The translations under genes and the position numbers were made by a program. Shown here one piece after another: positions 46,701 through 58,000 of a DNA stretch of 64,000 bases. Every line of letters begins with the position of its first letter. The first letter of the stretch is position 1. The DNA is taken from assembly GCA_905221605.1 (NCBI GenBank), contig CAJNDS010000846.1, positions 560,001 to 624,000 on the forward strand, read 5' to 3'. The stretch comes from Symbiodinium natans (taxonomy: Eukaryota; Sar; Dinophyceae; Suessiales; Symbiodiniaceae). The notes beneath the pieces were generated by a model that was given only the letters and a program-made list of their open reading frames with translations, was not told the origin of the DNA and did no database searches.

Positions 46701-49092
46701 CCCTCTCGTTAGCAAACCCTCTCGTCTGGTTTGGATTCGGGATGTTGAAGCTGCAGCACTTGAGGGTACTTTAACTTGGCCTCGCAACGCGCAAAGTTTC
46801 ACAGACTGTCGTGTCAATAGGGTCGATAGGGCTGAACTCTAAGCTCGAGGGGCTGAGATATTACTATATATTACTATTATTATTACTATCATTATTATAA
46901 CCATTATAGGTATCAGTACTATTACTGGTAAAATTAGTACTTCATGGCCGAGGCGCATGTCGCGCGCTGCAAGCCACTCTCCCGCCTGTGACGGCTTCCG
47001 GACCCCACAACATCCCCAGGCACATGACTGGAATTTAGGGTTTAGGGTTTAGGGTTTCGGGTTTCGGGTTTCGGGTTTGGGGTTTAGGGTTGAGAGCAAC
47101 TTGAATTTGGCGAAGTTTGACATCCCTGACTCAAAAACTCGAACCACAGGCAAGGCGTAGAGAAGAATCGAGGAAGCACGATGCTGGCTAGTTGCTTCTA
47201 GCAGAAAGGACTATGACACATACGCCGGCCCGAGATTTTTTGGTTTCAGCGGAGGGGCCAAGAACATGGGCGACGCGGCGATAAGAGTACGATGAGACCC
47301 AACAAAACATCCTTGAAGCAGGTCCTTCCTAGCGCTTACTGACGCCGCCGCAACCCCTAAATCTCCAGCCCTAACTCCCCATATACCCTTCAATATTTTA
47401 TCCACCAGCATCTGAGACTTTCTCAGGCGCGAGCACTGAGCAACACATAGGGATAGGTTGAGCCCAGACCCTCATCGGTTTGTGCAAACTTTTCAGGGAC
47501 ATTATAAGTGAACACCACATGTGCCCACATAGTTGTGCATAAAGTTTTCCCATTCTGTTCAGCTGTCGTTCTTTATCTTGTTGATTTTTACAGCAGAAGT
47601 GGAAGCCCCGCTTTACTGGCCTGTTTTTGACGACCAGAACAATCCAAGAAATTGTCTTGGCCAAGAAAATTCTCACGAGATAGGACTGCGTTTGCAGCAC
47701 AATGTCGAACTGTTGCGGTTTGACCTTTTTTTGCGCCGCGCCGGCAGGGAGGAGCCCAAGGGCAAACTCATTCCCTCATTGCCTGCTGAAACTCAGCAAG
47801 ATGATGGGGATTATAATAGGGCCGAACAGCCACTCCTGGAATGCAGCAACAGCTGACTCGAGCCCTAAACCCTAAACCCCCAAGCATCACATCCCAAGCA
47901 CGGAATTCCCCCAAAGCCCAGGACGACAAACCTGCAGAAAGGAAAGGCTTTGTAAACCCCTTCAACCTTGAAGTTCACCCTAAACACCCTATAAACCCCA
48001 AAACCACCTATTGTAGCGCCTCATAGTTCCGGTACGCCATGGCGAAACGCTGGAAGAACTCCTCGGAGAAGAGCTGGCGCATCTGCCGGATGTCCTTAAG
48101 GTCCATGGTGCAGGCAAGTTCAGGTTTTAGGGGGGTGGTTACGGTTTCGGCTTAGATTTTCGGGCCAAAGTTCAGGGAGCTGACCCCGCTTCGGGCCCTA
48201 TGTTCGTGGGATTTCGGGTTCGAACATAGGGCTTGTGAGATTGTTTTCGGGCTTCGGCTGGGAAGTCTTTGTGAGAAAAGAGCATTGAGCTGCTCGGGAA
48301 TGGGTGATGCAAAAAAGGTTTTTGGAGTGCGTAGATCATGGGTGTGAGGACGCCAGATCCCGAAACTGGGCGGGAGGGTTTAGGGTCTTCTATGAACCCT
48401 GGTATGTGCCCTCCATGCCAACATATGCCAACCCTCGGCAACAGCAGCCTGCAGCCGAGTGGCTGGGTTGCTGGTCATTGCATCCCACACATGGTAGTCC
48501 TGACATCCGGCTGGCGCTGCAATGCTTAAGTTGTCGCAACAACAGATCCTAGGCAGCAGCCACCTCGCAAAGGCGGCTGTAACTGTTCGACCCGCTGTAC
48601 TGTACGGCTGCTTCCCGGGATTTCTGGATGCTGCATGCAGTTCTGCGGATACAAGCGCCAACTAAACGACATCGGCTGTGAGCTTACAACATGCTCTAGC
48701 AGCTGAGCTGGGCGACTCAAGCCCGCAAAGCCCAAGCCTCTCAAGACTCGACAGCTCAAAAACCAATCCGCGCTGCACCCTAGGAAGGCCACATAGCAAG
48801 CCCTGCACTACTGTGCCAACAACCTGAGGTTCTCTCGACCCCCTGAAAAAACCCTGGAGTCCCCACAGGCCTGTCAACCCGAAGCCACGTAAACCATCGT
48901 AATATAAGGGCCTTAACAATTAGAACGAGGTTTTGGGGGATATTATAGTATTTTATAAAAGGACCACACCAAGGGAATATTTCTTGTGATTTTTCAGACC
49001 CCTGTAGTAAGCTCCACTCCTTTTCCCGACGGTCCTCTGCCATCTTCTCGCTCTTCCGCACTTCGCGAAGCTGGCGTATCTTGAAGCGGTTC
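43781..49092 (-). CDS. Cyclase gene, C-terminal exons
   Basis: Exons, in reading order: 49092-49020 ([20 protein letters not shown]), 48094-48020 ([20 protein letters not shown] then YRNYE), 46985-46941 ([15 protein letters not shown]), 44271-44245 (ADWPVDGPT) and 43879-43781 ([20 protein letters not shown] then [12 protein letters not shown]). The join at 48020/46985 needs a GC donor (GAG|GCGCTA) and CACAG|GCG, giving NYE-AGEW. The join at 49020/48094 appears to use GA. Acceptors are all AG|G. The terminal codons and stop (TAG, minus strand, 43783-43781) fall inside a telomere-like array. The conserved tail (SEEFFQRF...NYEAGEW...DGPT...[16 protein letters not shown]) is typical of this cyclase subfamily and has no assigned function. 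Confidence 0.75.
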
Positions 49093-52000
49093 CTGCAAAA
49101 GGAATGGAATTATGATTTAGTATTAAGTGATGATTATTATCACTGTTAGTATTCAGCGCCACTTCACAACTCACGGTGCTCAAAAAAACGCACTCCAACC
49201 GGACTGAAACAAGGAACCGGCTTGAGGTGGCGAGCGCCCAGAACCCCAAGCTATGTAAGCCTCAAACCGAAACCCTGACTAAACTCCAAGCCCAAGCCTT
49301 TGCAACAGACACCCCCGGCTCTGAGCCCGGTTCAGGGCTTGGGGCTTCAGCTCAGCAGCTAAGTCGACCCCTAAACCCTAAACCCTAAACCCTAAACCCT
49401 AAACCCTAAACCCTAACCCTAAACCCTAAACCCTAAACCCTACAGGTGCTAAGGGTTTAGGGTTTAAGGACCCCATGGTCGCTATGGACAAACTCCACGC
49501 CGGCCGAATGGCCTGATGATTCGATCAGGTCCCTGCTCGACAACATGGATCCTGCCATTTCGCGGTTCCAGCTTAGGGGGTTTAGGGTTCGGGCCTTTTA
49601 GGGTTAGGAGTTTAGGGGCTTAGAGGGTTTCGGGTTGACGGTTTAAAGGGGGGTTGAGGGTTCAGGGTTTGCAGAGCCCATGCCGTCAGGGCTTCTGGGA
49701 AGCTTAGGGGCGTTGGGCTCGAGGAGGTTCAGCTTCAGTTTGATGTTCATGGAACTTCGAAGAAGTCCTCGCTCTGAAAAAGTAGCTTAGGGCTTAGGGT
49801 TTGGGGCTCAGGTTCGTACTTTTCCGGGATACAACGGGATCCGAACGTGCATGAGGCTGATTGCGACTGTCCGAGGAAGTGGGAAGTGGGACAGGTGTGA
49901 ACCGCTTGCACAATGGCTACCCGAAACCCTAAACCCTAAGCCCTAAACCCTAAACCCTAAACCCTAAACTACCCGAGACTCATCACAAGCCCAAGATGCT
50001 CACGTGGGTATCGTTAAATTTTAAATTCGAGGTCCCGGTGCGACTTAGCCTGCCCAGACTTCCGCAGCTTCCGCGAGCGAGTGGGGGATATGCATACATG
50101 TATACATATTATATAAATATATAGAATATGTACATATATATATATAATACAATCTAGCCGAGAACTCAGTACGTGCAGGATCCTGGATTTCCTGACAGCC
50201 GTGCTGCAAGAGATGAGGCAGAGAAAGCCAATGTGCTGCAGGTGGCTGGGATAACAAAAACGACCATCTGGGCAGACAAGACCAAGACCATCTCGGAGTC
50301 CAGACCGGTGTCCACTCAGGCAAGTCCCGGAATAGGACGTAGAACCACCCGACACTCAAAGTAGTTAGGGTTCAAGGCCCAGCCCTCCAGCAACCTTGAC
50401 AAACCTCCCCAGCTCCCCAAACAAACTTGACGCCGACCCCCCCCCCCCCCCCCCCCCAACCAAACAACTGTTCCCAAGCTCGATTCAGAGGGGGGGTACT
50501 CATCAGGACACCACATTACCTGGCACCATCTGGACTTCAAAACTGCTGCATCTCCAGCATTTGAACTAGTTCGGGCTGCGGAGCCTTGACACATCCAGGT
50601 CCATGGTGTACACACGCATCGGGATTCCTCAGTGGCAAGTGGCAGCGAAGCGCCACGCTGAAATGCTGAACCCAAACCCTGTGGGGCCCTGTACCTACCC
50701 CGAAACACACCCTAATCCCTATAACCTAAACCCTAACCCTAAGCCCTAAGCCCTAAGCCCTAAGCCCTAAACCCTAAACCCTAAACCCTAAACCCTCGGT
50801 AGCCGAGCAGCTGGAGCCGCTCACGGTGACTTGGTCTATGAGTCTGCAGGTCAAGGCAACCTGTTCGAGCCCATGCTCAGGATACCTAAACCCGGGAGGT
50901 ACCTAGGAATAAAGAGGGTAGGTACCCTTTTTGGTTCTAAGGGGATGATAAGGGAACCCTAACCCTAAACAAAAGGAAATAAGGGCCTACTCCCGGTCCT
51001 AGACACTCTTGAGTGTGCAAAGGGCCCGCTCTGGGCCCTAGTTTCAGTTCGGGGTTCATGCTTTGGGGGCTTTGAGGCGGTTTAGGATGGGTTTTGTGGG
51101 AGCTTAGGGAACAGGATCGTGTACTGTAACCTCCTTCATCCTCACAGTAGCCGTCTCCCTCGAGCAATGACAGGTGGGCTTTGGGCTTGGGGTGCTCCTG
51201 GCCTCAAAGGCTGCTGGAGGCCTGATTACGGTTACAAGCTGCCTTTAGGGTTCTGGGTTGTTACCCTCCGTCCGAGTGACTGTTTGCATAAACCCTAAAC
51301 CCCAAACTCCCAAACCCTAAGCCCTAAACCCTAAACCCTAAATTTCTTTCAGTGTGATGCCGTCTGGGACTGCGAAGCCCAAGAAAGCGCCCAAACAGCA
51401 GCAGCAGCGCCTCGTTGCTGCACATGTTCACCTGAGTTTATGCATGGTGGGAGGTGCCACAGGGCTTTAGCAGGGCTTAGGGTTTAGGGTTTAGGGTTTA
51501 GGGTTTTTAAGGTTTAGGGTTTAGGGTTTAGGGTTTAGGGTTTAGGGTTTAGGGTTTAGGGTTTAGCAGCCAGGTTTTCAAAGGTCATGTGGCTCTAAGG
51601 TTCCGACGGTTACCTTGTTCTGAGGAGGGTTTAAAAGTGGTTCATCACCGATCATCACCGCAGATTTGTGACGGGCATGCTGGCAGGCCTAGTGTTCGGT
51701 ACACTAGCACTGCTGAGGCTAGTATGGATGTGCGTTGGGATGTTCCCCTCCCCATGATTCCAGCAATCCTTAGTAGGCATTCCCATAGGCGGTACGATGA
51801 TCCCTATTCAGGACTGTTAGTGTAAGGGGGGGAACATCCCAAGGCCTTGCAAACACACACCGAAGCTGAGCATTGGGCCATGCTGTGTGAGAGCAGCATC
51901 CAAACCTTGAACTGAGAGGTGGCTGCCTGGCATGTTGGCATATAAGCGGATATGAGCGCAGTCCTATAGAATGGGTAAGGTCCTACACTGTGGCACCATC

Positions 52001-55000
52001 AACTGATCCAGCAGCCGGGCAGTTCAGGTCCTGGGTTGTTGAGGAAAGGCTTGCGGTGTAGGAATCAAGGGGGCTCCCAAGGCCACGTGGACAAAGAAGG
52101 TGCCATAGGAAGCCGTGTGAACTTGCACGCTTGACAGTCAAAGTGCTGGCTAGCCCTTGGCAGTGAGGAATCAACCCCAAGGCTTGCTTTGCATGGCTCT
52201 CGGCAGCACAGGTCGGCGCTGAAGTTTCTAGGGCCACTGCGTCCTGAACCCTCTACCCCTCAAAGCTAAAGCAGGGTTGCAGGTAGCAGCGACTGATGTG
52301 AAGCAGAACCAAGTCGTGGAGGGCACGTGTAGCATCTGCAACATGCCATTCCCTACCCAGCTCTGGCTCTAGCATCAAAATCCACCCAGAAGCCGATACT
52401 CCGCCCTTATAAACCCTCATTACAAGACTTCAGCAGGAACAGGGCTTGTGCTGAAGGTTAGGGATGCTCCCCCTTATACTAACAGTCCTTAATCGGAATT
52501 CGAATACTCCCTATGATAATCCTAAAAAGGTAGAAGGCATAAGGGAGAACATCCCGAGCTGAAGGTTTGGTTTAACCCAGAGCCTCCAGCTTGGAGGCGA
52601 CATTGACATTGGGAGAAAGGTAGGAGGCATCGATCTTGTACTCACTGCCGATGGCGCCCTGCGTGCATGTCGTGGAGAAGCCACCAAACCCTAAACCCTA
52701 AACCCTAAACCCTAAACCCTAAACCCTAAACTAAAGCCTAAAGCCTAAAGCCTAAAGCCTAAAGCCTAAAGCCTAAAGCCTAAAGCCTAAAGCCTAAAGC
52801 CTAAAGCCTAAAGCCTAAAGCCTAAAGCCTAACACACACTCAACCCCAAACCCCAAACCCTAAACCCACTAAACCCACTAAACCCCAAACCCACTAAACC
52901 CCAAACCCTAAACCCTTCATAAAGCCTGTAGCGGACTAATCCGGCGGCTCCGGGCATCGGCTCAGGTCGGTGCAAGTGTGCTGCGCGTGACCATGCAGGT
53001 CGGAAGGGCATGTTCTCCTAAGTATAAACCCTGTGAACCTCGAAAAGCCTATAAAACCCTATAAACTCCATAAATCCTGCAAGTTATAAAAACTCTGTAA
53101 ACCCTCTAAACACGCCATAAACCCGATAGACCCTATATACCCTAAACCCTACCGAGCTCCATGTTCTGATTTTTGGGGTTTCTCATGTCGCAGGCAACAG
53201 GACAAAGGTGAGGGGCAGCTGTACGCTGAGCCTGCTGTGTTCGAAGGACCTTTTCCGCAGGATTGCGAGGGGAGACGACCATCTTGGTATCAATGAAAGT
53301 TCTTGCACGAACTCCCAAATAGAGGCTGCCCGCGTCTGCACAATGTAGGGTGTCGGGCATTAGGGTCATTAGGGTTCTCCGAAACCCCAAATCCTGTAGG
53401 CTCCAGACTCACCCCGAACCCTAAACCCTAAATTCAACTGGACACTGAGCCCTTTTCAGCTGGGCAGCAGGCCTCAATCACCCAGCCGCAATGCAGGCCG
53501 AATCCGAGTGTAACCCGGTAGTCCTCCGAAAGTAGGTCCAGGCTTTCTGTGCATTCTGGTGATCAGCTCTTGGAGGGTGATCAGCTCTTGAGGCTATGAG
53601 AGACAGGGTCTCAAGCTTGAGGGCGTGGATTCAGGGGTTTAGGGTTCAGGATTGCGGGTCGATAGGGCTTAGGGTTTGAGGTCCATCATTCAAGCTCCTG
53701 GATTCGCATCTGGAAGCCGGGATGCTGGCGGTACGCCGCAATGACGCGGGACCTGAGACAATTCTAGAGGATAAGCGCCGGTTTAGGCCTTGTAGGGCTT
53801 ATAGGGATCAAGCAGGCGCGGCGCATGCTGCTTTAGAATATTCAGAGCCATCTTCACGGCCAAGCTTGTTTCATCGATGTGCTGGAGGCAGTGGCTGCGC
53901 AAAATAAGATAGGGTTATGTGACAAGGTGACATGCTACTGCGTGTCATATATGAGATGCTAAGTATTATGTTGTCTACCGGCATGGGGTCTGCATTCCAG
54001 GGCTGCTGCTTGTTGATCTCCGCAATGATTTTGACCTCAGGCCGATGAAGTAGCCACAAGTGATCCAAAAAAACACGACAACGTACATAAAAGAGACAAA
54101 AAAAGGCCTTGTGGATCTTATCGGTGTGGGTATGGTCATACTTGTGGGGGAGTCCGTACAATTCTAGCGGCTAAGTTAAGCATCGGCATGCCAGAACACA
54201 GGGCCCTTCAACCATGTGGCGTTCCAGTCATGGGCCCCAGGCCCGAAGCCCCTACACCGCTAAGTAAACCCTATTTGTCCGAAGCACGTGGCCAGCCCAA
54301 TCGGTGCATTCCACAACCCAGGTGCCGGGCAAAGGACATCAGTGACATGTCGGCCAGCTTGGTCTGCTTTTCTGGATGGCTGCCTGCTCTGCTTGAAATT
54401 TTTAGCTCTCGATGTTAAATCTTGTCGGCGTCATGGGGAATAGTGTATGTGCGTATTTATAGATACCACATATGGCGTCGATGCATCCCTCAGTGCATTC
54501 AGGGGCTCCGAGAAGGCTCGTCCACAGAGATAGGCATGACGGCACTTGTGACATGATGAGCTAGACACCCTGATTCCTAAACCCTAAGCCCGCAACAACT
54601 GAAGGGCTCGGAGCAAGGACATTCCCATGGACAGCAAAAAGAAGCCAATCCCTCTCCAAGACCCTGATGCATCCCGTTCAACTTGAAAGCCCCAAAGGCC
54701 CCAAGACTTTCCATCCACTCAAAGAATCAACTAGGTTGCCCAGTAACCTAGGATTAATAAGGGTGCCCCTTTTTGCTTAACGGGGTTTATAGGGGAACCT
54801 AGAGCCCCCAAAAAGGGAATAAGGGCACTACTGGGCATCCTAGTCAACCGAGGCGACCCAGCGCAAGGCCTGTGAGCCGCCAGATCACCAAGAAGGCGTC
54901 CCCGATATTACGGTTTGGCGCACCGTGGAAGTCGTCGACGCCTTGGGTATTCAGGTCGCTGGCGCACAGCACTCGGGGGGTTGCGGGGCCGGGTCACTAC

Positions 55001-58000
55001 GCCCGACACTTGGGCGTGGACAACCGTGGACGATCTCCCCCACCTGGTTCACCTTAGATGAGGAGGCGGCTTTCACAAGTTCATGCTCCGAGATGCAGGC
55101 AGATACTGTAGCCCACAGGCCAGCAACTGATCCTAAGCCCCTGGTGTCTTGACTCATCTGAATGCCATCAACATAGACTCTTCAGGGCAACTCCCACCCA
55201 GCAAACCACGGGTTTAGGGTAACCCCACCTCACTCCTTCTCAGGATGCAACGAACAGCATCACCTTCTCTTTCAGGACCTGATCATCACACAAGGCAGTG
55301 TCAGTTGAGGTTGGACAACTTGGGCTGAGAAGATGCCCTCGTTAACACGCAACTACTGTACGTTGCAAACAAATAAAAAATCACAGTCACTCCTGTATCC
55401 TGTACATTTTCATACATGCATACATACGGTTGCTGTATGAGGCAACATGAACACCTAAAAACTAGCACAGAGACAGCGCAAGGCGCCTTTAGGTTCCTTC
55501 CGATTCCAGCTACAGGCCCTTCTTTCTTAAGCCACAAGCACCGCAAACAAAAAGGAAAGGCAGGAAGCATAGCGCACCTCTGTAGCCGCCATGAAGTTTC
55601 GAATGTTGCAGAAGCCGATGATGGCCTCGACCTGTCCGAAGTCTTCACTACAGGCTGGGGGCCTTCAGCTCCCTGACAAAACATTCCCTCCTAGGATCAT
55701 CTCACAGAAGCTGAAAAATTGTTGAAAAGGGGAGCATAATAACACAACATCTCAAAGGGCTGGGTGAGTTCAAGGTCCAGGAGCTGGGGAGAAGTATCCT
55801 ATTGTGTAAAATACATTCACACTGGGGTCGGCCCTAAACGCGACCCTTTAAATCTCGTTTGCAGCAGATTCCTAAACGTGTGCGTGTATCGAACATTTAC
55901 AGGCGCACATCATGTAGCCCAACCCCTACTTATACCCCAAGCCGCAGACCCCCAGGCCCCTTCATGAGCCACCTCCCGAGCCCGCACCCTAAACCCTGCA
56001 AGTGCTGTCATCAAGGGTGTAGTGGTCTAGCCTTTAAAGGACTCGCATGTGTCGTGATTCGGGGTTGAGGGTGTAGGGTTGTGCGCCTAAACCCGAAATC
56101 CTAATCCCGAAGACGCTAAAGCCCTATAGTCTGGGATCCCCGGGCGGAAACTTGGTAGCCCGGCAACCAGAACGATAAAGGCTTTAGGCTTCAGAGGTCC
56201 TAACTGTAGGGGTTTGGGTTTAGGGTTTAGGGAACCCAGAATGCCAAAAAAAGGTGAAGCCTTGGAGCCCGGAACCATGGCATTCACCCCAGCAGTGGCA
56301 CTCACCTGGCTTCGCACAGTTTTGGGGGGTTCATGTCAGGCTCGGCTTCAGGGCTGTATAAGGGTTGATAAAGGGTTTTGGCGGGGCTTTAGGGTTTAGG
56401 GTTTAGGGTTTAGGGTGTAGGGTTTAGGGTTTAGGGTTTAGGGTTTAGGGTTTAGGGGCTTTAAGGGTTTATACGGGCTCAAGGGCTATGGGGTTTAAGG
56501 GTGTTTTCAGGGTGTGAGGGTTTAAGGGTTTAAGGGGTTTAAGGGCTTCGGGCTTCGTGCGGGCCGTTTTCGGGGCCAGGGTTTAGGGTTTAGGGTTGAA
56601 GGTGTAGGGTTTGGGCTTAGGGTTTAGGGTTTAAGGCTTATAAGCCTAAGTAGGGTGTAGGGGCTACAACTTCCGCTTCTTACTCCCTCTTAAACTCCCT
56701 CTGAACTCCCAACCTCCGGCTCCGAGTGCTGCAAGAACCCTGCAGATCATCAGACCCCCACACAAAACACCCACAAACACCATCATGAGCCCTGTAACGC
56801 CTACCCTAAAACGCATATAAACCCCAAGACCGCGGAATTCTCCCTCCCTCCCTCCCCCCCCCCTGCAAGCCCAGAATCCTGCACCTACAAACCCTTTAAT
56901 AAGCCCTAGAAACCCAATAAAACAACCCCATAAACCCTACAAACTCTATAAACTATAAACCCTATAAACCCCATAAACTGTACAAGCCCTATAAACCGGA
57001 TGAACCCTATAAGCCTTCAATTATGCACCCTAGAAAACCCCCATACAAAACCGTATAAACCCTACAAACCCTACAAACCCTATAAGCCCAAGAAGCCCTC
57101 TAAACCCTGACTAGGATGGGCCATCCTTGTTAAACCCTAAACCCTAAACCCTAAACCCTAAACCCTAAACCCTAAACCCTAAACCCTAAACCCTAAACCC
57201 TAAACCCTAAACCCTAAACCCTAAACCCTAAACCCTAACCCTAAACCCTAAACCCTAAACCCTAAACCCTAAACCCTAAACCCTAAACCCTAAACCCTAA
57301 ACCCTAAACCCTAAACCCTAAACCCTAAACCCGAAACCCTAAGCCGCGGCCTTCATGTTCTGGCCAATGACCTCCGCCCCCGCCTCACCAAAACCCAGGG
57401 CCAGGAGCCCGCCGAGCCTTGGGGGGTGGGGGGGGTTTAGGGTTTAGGGTTTAGGGCTTAGGGCTTAGGGCTCAGGGCTCAGGGCTTAGGGCTTAGGGCT
57501 TAGGGTTTAGGGGTTTAGGGTTTAGGGTTTAGGGTTTTTAGGGTTGAGGGTTTAGGGACTAGGGTTTGGGGTTTGGGGTTTAGGGCTCTGAAAAACCCGC
57601 CCCTGTGCTGGCTAGTGAAGGAAAAGGTGTAGGATGCTCGCCCGGTAACCATATTAAAGTAAAAGGCTACTCTTTTTTGGGTTCGTTACTTTATAAGGGA
57701 ACCCAGAACCCAAAACAGGGTAGAGGGTACCACTGGGCTACCAGGGGTACGTAGGAAGAACTTTGGGAGCCCCACTTGATGATGGTCTTCTCCAGCATGA
57801 CCGTCTCCATTGGCTCCTTGGGTCGATGGGTTTAGGATCGTAGGGTTTAGGGTTTAGGGTTTAGGGTTTAGGGTTTAGGGTTTAGGGTTTAGGGTTTAGG
57901 GTTTAGGGTTTAGGGTTTGAAGGGTGTAGGAGCACCACAGTGCTTCATCGAGTGGAGCTTAGGAAGAAGACGGGAGGTTTAGGGTTTGGGGTTTAAGGTT

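Noticed and set aside
47533-47856. Plus-strand 107-codon frame
   Set aside because: Lies in a cyclase intron, opposite strand, with no domain, and its tail runs into CCCTAAA sequence.
52270-52335. Minus-strand stretch reading [20 protein letters not shown] as the exon after VNVASKLE
   Set aside because: The stretch at 51926-51846 ([18 protein letters not shown]) fits the family far better and joins in frame to the GC donor at 52584 through an AG|G acceptor.
53142-53390. Minus-strand frame [20 protein letters not shown] as the cyclase transition-state region
   Set aside because: Superficially similar, but exon 52658-52584 ([19 protein letters not shown]) matches the family exactly and joins in frame to exon 53523-53473.
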